Assembly (NCBI GenBank): GCA_964539665.1
Contig: CAZIKB010000053.1
Coordinates: 1 to 42,140 of the forward strand
DNA: 42,140 nucleotides
Reading direction: 5' to 3'
Source: CAZIKB01 sp964539665
GTDB taxonomy: Bacteria; Zhuqueibacterota; Zhuqueibacteria; Oceanimicrobiales; Oceanimicrobiaceae
This document shows positions 1 to 12,767 of this stretch, in pieces (positions within the stretch are counted from its first letter, which is position 1; each line of letters opens with the position of its first letter). The position numbers and the translations under genes were made by a program. A model generated the notes under the pieces. That model worked only from the letters and a program-made list of their open reading frames with translations, made no database searches and was not told the DNA's origin.

Positions 1-1334
1 GAAAGGGTAGTACATTTCAATTCATATTAAGCTTACCGATTGGAAAAGAAAAAGTTGGGAACATCAAACATTCCTATCCAGATTTCAGTAAAATGTCCAT
101 CCTGGTGGTCGACGATAATGAAACCAATCGATTTATCTTTAAAAAAACACTTTCAACCTGGGGTTTTCAAGTAAAAGAAGCCGTTAGTGGTCCAGAAGCT
201 CTTTTGCAATTGAAAAAGAAAAACACCCATTTTGATTTGATCATCCTGGACCATCAAATGCCGGAAATGGACGGTATTGAGTTAGCCCACAGAATCAGAA
301 ACAACCGGCGGTGGAAGGAAACCAAAATAATTGTCCTTTCCTCTATGAACGGTATTAATTCCAGGTTAATGAAAAAATTGGATATTTCTGAAGTCCTGAC
401 AAAGCCGGTGAAGCAATCAAAGCTTTTTGACATTTTGATGCATGTGTTACGCGTTCGACAACCCGGTCATAAAGATTCCGCCAAACAGGTGCAGTCTGCG
501 CAGACGCTTAAACCTAATTGCAATCACCGTATTCTTTTGGTGGAGGACAATGCCGACAACCAGAATTTAGCAAAGAAAATTTTGGAAAAGGCCGGCTATG
601 GTGTAGACGTCGCGGATAACGGTCAATTAGCGGTGGAGGCTGTCCAAAATTTCCATTACGATTTAATCCTGATGGATATTCAGATGCCAGTTATGGATGG
701 ATTTGAGGCTACCAAAGAGATTCGAGCTTTGGCACAGGAAAAAGGAGAAGCGCGAATCCCAATTGTGGCGCTGACCGCACATGCATTGCAGGGATATCGG
801 GAAAAATGTCTGAAGCACGATCTGGATGACTACATCACTAAGCCTTTAAAGAAAAAGCTGCTTTTAGAAAAAATTGAACTGTGGATTGACACCCGGCCAA
901 CCATTCTGGTAGTCGATGACTCAGTGGACAATCGAAATTTAATTAAGAGTTACCTTAAAAATGAAACCGGTTATAAAATAATCTTCGCTCAGAATGGCCA
1001 GGAAGCCGTGCAACATTCTATAAGCCGCACCATTTCGATAATCTTGATGGATATGGAAATGCCAATAATGGATGGCTATGAGGCTGCTACAGAAATTCGA
1101 AATCGTGAAAACGGCAATAAGTTGCCCATAATTGCTTTAACGGCACACCAGGGAAGTGCGGAAATGAAGAAGTGTCTAAATGCAGGATGTACTGATTATC
1201 TTTCTAAACCGATTAGAAAGCAGCAGCTTCTATCTACAATTGGACAATACCTCAAAAGTTCAGAGGCAGATAATTTGAATAGAATGGTAGAAATAATAGA
1301 CATTGGCACTGTAACAGAAAATTATCAAAATTAA
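1..1334 (+). CDS. Hybrid sensor histidine kinase, C-terminal part (three receivers), truncated by window start
   Basis: The reading frame is open from base 3, and the first codons read as the end of a HATPase_c domain (GSTFQF, then LPIG) followed by the usual linker into a receiver. The Met at 93 is therefore internal and not the start. Three receiver domains follow: REC1 (VVDDNETNRF, phospho-Asp codon at 249, LTKPVKQSKL), REC2 (LLVEDNADNQ, Asp codon at 675 in LMDIQMP, ITKPLKKK) and REC3 (VVDDSVDN, Asp codon at 1050 in LMDMEMP, SKPIRKQ). Each keeps the acidic pair, the Asp and the Lys. The order and the signature of each receiver match the complete paralogs downstream, so the missing part is expected to hold HisKA, HATPase_c and an input module. 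No HPt or effector domain follows the last receiver. It probably receives phosphate from its own kinase core in the cytoplasm; the input is unknown. Confidence 0.93.
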   Translation, partial: KGSTFQFILSLPIGKEKVGNIKHSYPDFSKMSILVVDDNETNRFIFKKTLSTWGFQVKEAVSGPEALLQLKKKNTHFDLIILDHQMPEMDGIELAHRIRNNRRWKETKIIVLSSMNGINSRLMKKLDISEVLTKPVKQSKLFDILMHVLRVRQPGHKDSAKQVQSAQTLKPNCNHRILLVEDNADNQNLAKKILEKAGYGVDVADNGQLAVEAVQNFHYDLILMDIQMPVMDGFEATKEIRALAQEKGEARIPIVALTAHALQGYREKCLKHDLDDYITKPLKKKLLLEKIELWIDTRPTILVVDDSVDNRNLIKSYLKNETGYKIIFAQNGQEAVQHSISRTISIILMDMEMPIMDGYEAATEIRNRENGNKLPIIALTAHQGSAEMKKCLNAGCTDYLSKPIRKQQLLSTIGQYLKSSEADNLNRMVEIIDIGTVTENYQN

Positions 1335-1370
1335 TAACCAAAAATAATTAAAAACAAGACGATTGTAAAA

Positions 1371-6221
<4,851 letters not shown>

Positions 6222-6227
6222 ATTATT

Positions 6228-6370
6228 CACCGCAGAGGTCGCAGAGTTTAAATAATATCAAATAATTACAGGAATTAATAACTTGAAAATTTCTATTAAA
6301 CTTCTATTTAAAAATATTGTTTTTAAATTTCATAAAAACAGCTCTGTGACCTTTGCGCTCTCTGCGGTTT
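6228..6370. repeat. Intergenic element with inverted ACCGCAGAG-type ends
   Basis: Directly after the stop at 6221, the sequence CACCGCAGAGGTCGCAGAG (6228-6246) is matched in inverted orientation by the GCGCTCTCTGCGG stretch at 6342-6370. About 95 bases of AT-rich sequence lie between. Paired copies of this motif are a common intergenic repeat style in uncultured bacteria. The arms could pair in RNA and act as a bidirectional terminator or mRNA-stabilising structure, but there is no clear U-run. Nothing else is seen in the 6222-6477 gap. Confidence 0.65.
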
Positions 6371-6465
6371 ATGAATTAATCAGGTTAGAAAGTCAAGTCG
6401 TGGATAAGTTAGAAGATCTAAAAAAATAAATGACATTGGTGCAAAAAGAAGAAAAGCTCAACTTT

Positions 6466-6472
6466 AAAGAGG
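6466..6472 (+). promoter_or_regulatory. Ribosome binding site deciding the start at 6478
   Basis: AAAGAGG lies six bases before the ATG at 6478, the Met that begins a normal signal peptide. The in-frame ATG at 6430 has no such site and would add 16 charged residues ahead of the signal peptide. Confidence 0.7.
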
Positions 6473-6477
6473 CAAAA

Positions 6478-9400
6478 ATGAATATTTATCAAATATGTAA
6501 AAATGTATCGAAGCCTATATGCAGGTTGATTAGAGTGTATTTTGCTCTTTTGGTAATTTTCGCGCTTAATGTACCTGGCCGAGCACAACAATACTATTTC
6601 CGCAACTACACAGGTAACGACGGCCTGTCGCAACTTGTTTGTCAGGCTTTGTTTCAAGATCGCGATGGCTACATCTGGATCGGCACCCAAGCCGGCTTGA
6701 ATCGTTATGATGGCAATCAATTTGAGATATTCAGTATTCAACAAGGACTCTCAAATGATTGGATTAACTCAATAGCTCAGGATAGCACGGGAAGAATTTG
6801 GATTGGTACGAATAGCGGCCTCAGCAGTTGGAAGCTCGATAAAGGTTTTGAGAATTTCACTATCCCAGACAAATTACCCAACTGTCCCGTGCTCTCTTTA
6901 GCGATTGACCAGCAAGGTATGATCTGGTGTGGAACCAGTACTGGTCTCTTTGTTTGGAACGGTTCGGAATTTCTTATTGTCAACAATGCAAACGGACTGC
7001 CGCAGACAAAAATCAATACTTTGCTCATTGACCACTCAGGCCGGCTCTGGGCTGGAACAGAGACCGGTTTGTTTTACCGTCAAAATGATCAATTCTATGC
7101 TTTCTCAAGCGCTGAACTGAAAAATCAAAAAATCTATGCGCTGGTCGAAGACCGTAAACAGCGCATGTGGGTCGCACTGCGCGACCGTGTTTGCGTGATG
7201 TTGGGTGGACAAATCCTCTCCGAATTTAGTCAGAAGGAAGGCATCATTGGTTTGCCAGTTCAAGCGCTCTATGTTAGCCGGGACAATGAAATCTGGGTCG
7301 GCGCCAACACAGGTTTGTCTGTGATTCGGGACGGAGCAGTTCAATCCATTTCTATTCAAAACGGTTTACCATTTCAGGATGTCCGCGTCATCCACCAGGA
7401 TCGAGAAGACATTATCTGGATCGGCGGTTTTGGCGGCGTCGCCAAATTTGTCGGCCGGGCCTTTACTACCTACACTAAAACTGATGGCCTGGGCTCCAAT
7501 AATGTCCGTCCCATTGTGCGCGGCCACAACGGTTTCCTCTGGGTTGGCACCGTCAATGGATTGAGTCGATATGATGGTCAAACATGGCACAATTTCACCA
7601 CCAGGGATGGTTTGAATAGCAATAATATATCGAGCCTGTTGCTGGACCGGAACAACATCTTATGGATTGGCAATGAATCAGGACTCAATTACTTAGACAA
7701 CGAGCAATTTTACGACCTACCTGAGATCAGCCAGCACGGCCGGGTAGTCTCCATTGTTGAGGACTGGAATGGCACATTATGGTGTGCCATACAAAACATA
7801 GGCATATTTAAACGGGTGGAAGGAAATAAGTGTGAACAGGTGAAGGTACCAGACCAGAGCTTCACGCAGGGCCGATTGTTAGTGGATAGCCAGGGAAATG
7901 TTTGGGCCTCGGGTGATTACGGACTGTCACGATGGAATGGTCAAACCTGGAAAACCTTCACTACTGCTGATGGTCTCGCTGACAACGATCCCTATTTTCT
8001 GTGCGAAGATCACCAGGGGGACATCTGGTTCGGTTATCACTCTTCACGCGGTGTGACCTGCTACGATGGCAGTAAATTTAGAACCTATACCACGAAAGAC
8101 GGCCTCTTTAACGATGCAGTTTATTCACTCGGCGTCGACCAGGACAATAATCTCTGGATTGGCACAGCTCGTGGTGTGGATCGCTTTGATGGAGAATATT
8201 TTATCAATTACGGAACAGCCGATGGCTACGCCAGTAACGAATCAAATGCCGGAGGATTTTTCGCTGACCAAGACGGTACTCTGTGGTTTGCTACCACTGA
8301 GGGCCTGAGCCATTATAATCCTCAAAACGATCTCTCATTCGGTGAACCACCATCGATAAAAATTCATCATCTTTTTTTGGGCGAAGAAAAGATTACTTTT
8401 AAAAGCGATGTAACTGTACCTCACAACCAGAACGATTTTCAAGCTCACGTAGCCAGTCTTTCATACATAAATAAAAAGCACCTGAGTTTTCGCTACCGGT
8501 TAAACGGATACAATGACCGCTGGAAAACACTTAACAACCATGAAATCAATTACACCAATTTGCCGCCTGGCAACTTTACACTGGAAGTTCAAGGTCGTAA
8601 ATATCAGCAGCGTTGGTCTGAGTCAGCAATAGTCAGCTTCAGGATAAAACCACCCTACTGGCGATCGTGGTGGTTTGGTTTATTAGTGACCTTTGGCCTT
8701 GTGACCGCCATTTCTGGGCTTTTAAAGTATCGCGTTTACAAGATCCAATCCCGCAACCGACGGTTGGAACAGACGGTAGCTGAACGCACTGCAGAGCTGG
8801 AGCACCAAAATTCACAGTTAGAAACCACACTCACCGCGCGCAAACGTGCCGAAGAGACCATAAAACATCAAAATGAATTTTTAAAGAGTGTTCTCGAATC
8901 CCTGACACATCCATTCTATATTATTAATGCTCATGATTTCACAATTCAATTGGGAAATTCGGCCAGTCAATTTGATAATTTATCTGAAAAATCTACCTGT
9001 TATGCGCTAACTCATAAGAGAAATAAACCATGCGATTCCGAAGAAGAGCCCTGCCCATTGGTAGAAGTTAAAAGAACCCAACAACCTGTAACTGTCGAGC
9101 ATGTTCATTACGATCAAAACGGTAACTCCAAAATTGTGGAAGTTCATGGTTACCCGATTTTTGACCAAAATGGTAACGTTGTTCAAATGATAGAATACAC
9201 TTTGGATATCACTGAAAGGAAACGAGTCGAGAAAATTCAATCAGTATTATATCAAATTTCCGAATCAAACAGTGAATCAAAAAATCTACAGGAATTACTG
9301 CAAATTATTCATCAAAAACTTGGGACGCTCATTGATACGAAAAATTTCTACGTCGCTCTCTATGACAAAGAAAACGATTTGTATTCATATCCATATAGCG

Positions 9401-12400
9401 TTGACGAACATGAAAAAGCAGATTCTACACCCCAGCAGCTCCGCAAAAGTCTGACGGACTATGTCAGAAGAACCGGTCAACCTCTATTGGCGGATGAGAC
9501 CGTACATGAGCGACTCATACAAAAAGGTGAAGTTGAATTAGTGGGTAAACCATCCCCTGTCTGGCTTGGTGTTCCTCTTAAAACTGTAGAGAGTGTAATT
9601 GGCGTAGTGGTTGTTCAGAGCCATACAAATAAATCACTTTATTCTGAAAAAGATCTGGAACTGTTGAATTTTATCTCTGGAAACATCGCCATGGCCATTG
9701 ATCGTAAGCGCGCAGACGAAGATCTCAGAAAGGCTTTAGAGTGGCAAGAGGCAATATTTGAAGGATCTCGCGATGCCATATTTATCAGTGATTCAGAAGC
9801 GAGATTTATCCAGATTAATCAGGCGGCTTGTGTGTTGACGGGATATTCGAAAGAAGAGATGTTGAAGATGCGGATTCCCGATTTACATGAGCATGTCGAT
9901 CTTGAAGCCTATTACGATTTCCATGGTCAGATTATGGCAGGAAAAGAAATCACCAGTGAGGCCAGAATTCAAAAAAAAGATGGCAGCAAAGTAGAAACAG
10001 AGTTTAATAATCGAAAAGTCGTCATTGCAAATACTCAATATATGCATACCGTTGCCCGCAACATAACCGCCCGTAAGCAGGTGGAAGAAATGTTGCGGTT
10101 TGCTCAGTTCTCGGTTGATCATTCTGCCGACGCTGCTTTTTGGATGAAACCAGATGCACATTTCGTTTACGTGAATGAAGCCGCCTGCCATTCGCTTGGC
10201 TACTCCCGAGAAGAATTGCTTACAATGACTGTACACGACATCGATCCAAACTTTCCGGCAGAATTATGGCCACACCATTGGAGTGAACTCAAAAAGAAGG
10301 GCTCGGACTCCATTGAATCTCAACACCGCACTAAAGAGGGCAAGCGCTTTCCTGTCGAAATAATGATTAACTATCTGGAATTTGAAGGTAAAGAATACAA
10401 CTGTGCCTTCGCTCGGGACATCACTGAACGTAAACAGGCAGAAGTAGAATTGCATAAGGCTAAAGAAGCCGCCGATTCGGCTAATCGCGCCAAAAGTGAA
10501 TTTCTGGCGAACATGAGCCATGAAATTCGTACACCTCTGAATGCTATTATTGGCATGACCGAACTCACCCTGGAAACTGAGATAAGTTCAGAACAATTTG
10601 GATTTCTCAATATTGTGCAATCCTCATCGGAAGGATTGCTCCGCTTGATTAATGATATCCTCGATTTCTCAAAAATTGAAGCCGGACAAATGGAAATCGA
10701 GAACATTGACTTTAATCTTCGCGAGGTAGTTGAAGGCGCCGCTGAAATCTTTAGTATGCGAGCAGAATCTAAGGGAATCGAGATGCTTTGTTGTATCGAA
10801 CCCGATATCCCCAACCAGGTCGTAGGCGATCCAACCCGATTACGACAAATACTGGTCAATCTCGCAGGCAACGCCGTCAAGTTTACCGAAAATGGCGAAG
10901 TCGTATTGGAATGTAGATTAGGGAATGCAGATTTCTGGAAATCAAACATGCCGAAATCCCAAATCCCAAATTTGAAATCGACGTCAGAGCAGATTTGTTT
11001 GCATTTTGAAGTTCGCGACACCGGCATAGGTATCTCTAAGCAAAACCTGGAAAAAATATTTGAAAAATTCTCCCAGGAAGACAGCTCCACCACTCGAAAA
11101 TTCGGGGGCACCGGTCTGGGTCTTAATATCTCAAAATCCCTGATTGAATTAATGGGCGGTAAAATGTCAGTAGAAAGCCGCCCGGGCCAGGGCAGTACCT
11201 TCCAGTTCAAACTAAATTTACCGATCGGAAAAGAACAACCAGACAATATCGATTATTCCTATCCTGACTTTAACGAGACAACAATCTTAATTGTGGATGA
11301 CAACGATACTAATCGTCTAATTCTAACTAAAACGCTTATCCCGTGGGGTTTTCAGGTAATTGAAGCAGAAAATGGGCGTCAGGCCTTAGCCATTCTTCAA
11401 AATCCAAAACCGTCAATCAATTTAATTATTCTGGATCAAAACATGCCAGAAATGGCTGGGTTTGAGCTGGCACAGAAAATTAAACAAAATCCAAACTTGC
11501 AAGACCTGAAAATCATTATGCTTTCTTCTGTTGCAAAGGTCAATACCGGGGTGAATGAAAAGATTAACATCGATAAATATATTGCCAAACCGGTCAAACA
11601 GTCAAAACTCCTGGACATCCTGATGGAGGTATTGCGATATCAAAAACCTGAAAATCACTACCAGAACATGGTTTCGAAACCCATCAAAATAATCAAGGAA
11701 AATATTGAGCATCGAGTTCTACTGGTAGAAGACAATCCGGATAATCAAAAATTAACCAAAATAATTTTGGAGAAAGCCGGATATATAGTCGAAGTTGCTG
11801 AAAACGGTCAATTGGCAATTGAAGCGGTAAAAGAAACTCATTATGACCTTATATTGATGGATATCCAAATGCCCGTCATGGATGGATTTGAAGCAACCAG
11901 GAAGATCAGAACCCTGCAACAACGCCTGCATGAAGGACGAGTACCCATCATTGCTCTTACTGCCCATGCATTGAAAGGATACCGTGAGAAATGTTTGCAG
12001 CATGACATGGATGACTATATCACCAAGCCAGTGAAAAAAAAGGCGGTATTGGCAACAATTAACAAATGGCTGGACTCACGGCCAACCATATTGGTAGTCG
12101 ATGATGCAAGTGAAAATCGACAGTTGATTGAAAATTACCTTAATAAAGATGAAAGCTATAAATCTGTTTTTGCAAGTAACGGTCAAGAGGCGCTGGATAT
12201 TTACCAAAGAAGACCAGTTTCATTGATATTAATGGATATGGAAATGCCGGTGATGGATGGCTATATGGCTGCCAAAACCATTCGTAGTTTTGAGACTGGA
12301 GCAGAAACTCCCATAATAGCTTTAACTGCGCATCAAGGCAAAAGCGAAGTGGCTAAATGTTTAAGCGCTGGCTGTACCGGCTATCTGTCCAAACCGATTA

Positions 12401-12516
12401 GAAAACAAAAATTACTTACAACTATCGGGCAATACTTGGGAAGTTCAATTGACAATAAATTAAATGATGTTGAAAGAATAACCCAGCGCGGCGAGCCGCA
12501 AATGCAAAATGAATAA
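6478..12516 (+). CDS. Propeller-Y_Y_Y-PAS-GAF-PAS-PAS hybrid sensor histidine kinase with three receivers
   Basis: The largest gene in the window: 2012 residues from the preferred ATG at 6478. Signal peptide about 1-37 (ending GRAQ), 14 propeller repeats (about 40-614), Y_Y_Y (about 641-725), membrane helix (about 730-752). The cytoplasmic input relay is the longest seen here: PAS1 (about 798-915, with C841, H846, C852 and C859), GAF (about 920-1078), PAS2 (about 1088-1200) and PAS3 (about 1205-1318). Then HisKA with H1348, HATPase_c with a repeat tract (10951-10979), and REC1, REC2 and REC3 with D1653, D1795 and D1920. The propeller closely matches the genes at 1371 and 12768. PAS3 matches the PAS of the 12768 gene, while the kinase-receiver part is nearer the 17256 gene, so the gene looks mosaic. 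It probably integrates a periplasmic ligand with cytoplasmic cues; no output domain is present. Confidence 0.95.
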   Translation: MNIYQICKNVSKPICRLIRVYFALLVIFALNVPGRAQQYYFRNYTGNDGLSQLVCQALFQDRDGYIWIGTQAGLNRYDGNQFEIFSIQQGLSNDWINSIAQDSTGRIWIGTNSGLSSWKLDKGFENFTIPDKLPNCPVLSLAIDQQGMIWCGTSTGLFVWNGSEFLIVNNANGLPQTKINTLLIDHSGRLWAGTETGLFYRQNDQFYAFSSAELKNQKIYALVEDRKQRMWVALRDRVCVMLGGQILSEFSQKEGIIGLPVQALYVSRDNEIWVGANTGLSVIRDGAVQSISIQNGLPFQDVRVIHQDREDIIWIGGFGGVAKFVGRAFTTYTKTDGLGSNNVRPIVRGHNGFLWVGTVNGLSRYDGQTWHNFTTRDGLNSNNISSLLLDRNNILWIGNESGLNYLDNEQFYDLPEISQHGRVVSIVEDWNGTLWCAIQNIGIFKRVEGNKCEQVKVPDQSFTQGRLLVDSQGNVWASGDYGLSRWNGQTWKTFTTADGLADNDPYFLCEDHQGDIWFGYHSSRGVTCYDGSKFRTYTTKDGLFNDAVYSLGVDQDNNLWIGTARGVDRFDGEYFINYGTADGYASNESNAGGFFADQDGTLWFATTEGLSHYNPQNDLSFGEPPSIKIHHLFLGEEKITFKSDVTVPHNQNDFQAHVASLSYINKKHLSFRYRLNGYNDRWKTLNNHEINYTNLPPGNFTLEVQGRKYQQRWSESAIVSFRIKPPYWRSWWFGLLVTFGLVTAISGLLKYRVYKIQSRNRRLEQTVAERTAELEHQNSQLETTLTARKRAEETIKHQNEFLKSVLESLTHPFYIINAHDFTIQLGNSASQFDNLSEKSTCYALTHKRNKPCDSEEEPCPLVEVKRTQQPVTVEHVHYDQNGNSKIVEVHGYPIFDQNGNVVQMIEYTLDITERKRVEKIQSVLYQISESNSESKNLQELLQIIHQKLGTLIDTKNFYVALYDKENDLYSYPYSVDEHEKADSTPQQLRKSLTDYVRRTGQPLLADETVHERLIQKGEVELVGKPSPVWLGVPLKTVESVIGVVVVQSHTNKSLYSEKDLELLNFISGNIAMAIDRKRADEDLRKALEWQEAIFEGSRDAIFISDSEARFIQINQAACVLTGYSKEEMLKMRIPDLHEHVDLEAYYDFHGQIMAGKEITSEARIQKKDGSKVETEFNNRKVVIANTQYMHTVARNITARKQVEEMLRFAQFSVDHSADAAFWMKPDAHFVYVNEAACHSLGYSREELLTMTVHDIDPNFPAELWPHHWSELKKKGSDSIESQHRTKEGKRFPVEIMINYLEFEGKEYNCAFARDITERKQAEVELHKAKEAADSANRAKSEFLANMSHEIRTPLNAIIGMTELTLETEISSEQFGFLNIVQSSSEGLLRLINDILDFSKIEAGQMEIENIDFNLREVVEGAAEIFSMRAESKGIEMLCCIEPDIPNQVVGDPTRLRQILVNLAGNAVKFTENGEVVLECRLGNADFWKSNMPKSQIPNLKSTSEQICLHFEVRDTGIGISKQNLEKIFEKFSQEDSSTTRKFGGTGLGLNISKSLIELMGGKMSVESRPGQGSTFQFKLNLPIGKEQPDNIDYSYPDFNETTILIVDDNDTNRLILTKTLIPWGFQVIEAENGRQALAILQNPKPSINLIILDQNMPEMAGFELAQKIKQNPNLQDLKIIMLSSVAKVNTGVNEKINIDKYIAKPVKQSKLLDILMEVLRYQKPENHYQNMVSKPIKIIKENIEHRVLLVEDNPDNQKLTKIILEKAGYIVEVAENGQLAIEAVKETHYDLILMDIQMPVMDGFEATRKIRTLQQRLHEGRVPIIALTAHALKGYREKCLQHDMDDYITKPVKKKAVLATINKWLDSRPTILVVDDASENRQLIENYLNKDESYKSVFASNGQEALDIYQRRPVSLILMDMEMPVMDGYMAAKTIRSFETGAETPIIALTAHQGKSEVAKCLSAGCTGYLSKPIRKQKLLTTIGQYLGSSIDNKLNDVERITQRGEPQMQNE
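10918..10985 (+). repeat. CAAATCC/GAAATC repeat tract inside the HATPase_c coding region
   Basis: The core at 10951-10979 has four imperfect 7-mers (CGAAATC, CCAAATC, CCAAATT, TGAAATC), in frame, in the same N-box to G-box loop as at 4722-4750. The flanking bases are almost the same as in the 1371 gene, so the two loops share a common origin or were copied from one another. Confidence 0.75.
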
Positions 12517-12527
12517 TAAGGAAAAAG

Positions 12528-12720
12528 AAATTCCAATAAGCAAATCCTAAATAACAAATAAGTTCCAAGTCTCAAAAAACAAGGTCCAGACCTAACTTGC
12601 GCGTGCCAAAGCCGACAGACGATTTTTTAGTCACTTTCTGTTGCCAAAACCATGAGTCCTGGAATTTGGAAATTAGGTTTTGTGATTTAATTGGAATTTG
12701 GGTTTTGTTGTTTGAGATTT
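12528..12720. repeat. Intergenic inverted pair of AT-rich GGAATTTGG-type repeats
   Basis: The gap between kinases holds an arm rich in AATTCCAA/CAAATCC motifs (about 12528-12580). A second arm with the complementary style lies at about 12659-12720 (GGAATTTGG, TTGGAATTTGGG). They are separated by about 78 bases of more GC-rich sequence. The arms are imperfect. The right arm lies within the alternative upstream extension of the next open frame, which is one reason to start that gene at 12768. The 7-mers resemble the tracts found inside the kinase genes. Confidence 0.6.
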
Positions 12721-12756
12721 TTTGCAAAAAAATGCAAATGTTCATTCGTAAAACCA

Positions 12757-12763
12757 AAGAGGG
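12757..12763 (+). promoter_or_regulatory. Ribosome binding site deciding the start at 12768
   Basis: AAAGAGGG ends four to five bases before the ATG at 12768. It is the counterpart of the site before the paralog at 6478, and the Met it serves begins the equivalent signal peptide. The in-frame ATG at 12597 would translate the intergenic repeat. Confidence 0.7.
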
Positions 12764-12767
12764 TAAA

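Noticed and set aside
93..1334. Met at 93 as the start of a stand-alone triple-receiver protein
   Set aside because: The frame is open to the window edge, and the codons before 93 encode the conserved end of a HATPase_c domain and the linker.
6430..6477. Upstream ATG at 6430 as start of the 6478 kinase
   Set aside because: No ribosome site, and it would place 16 charged residues before the signal peptide. The ATG at 6478 has AAAGAGG.
10371..11246. Long minus-strand open frame (291 codons) opposite the HisKA/HATPase_c region, with similar ones at 34412-35242 and 4562-4960
   Set aside because: It recurs only because the opposite strand encodes conserved kinase motifs with similar codon choice. 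It has no ribosome site or domain of its own.
12597..12767. Upstream ATG at 12597 as start of the 12768 kinase
   Set aside because: The extra 57 codons translate an intergenic repeat, while the ATG at 12768 has a site and signal peptide equivalent to the paralog.
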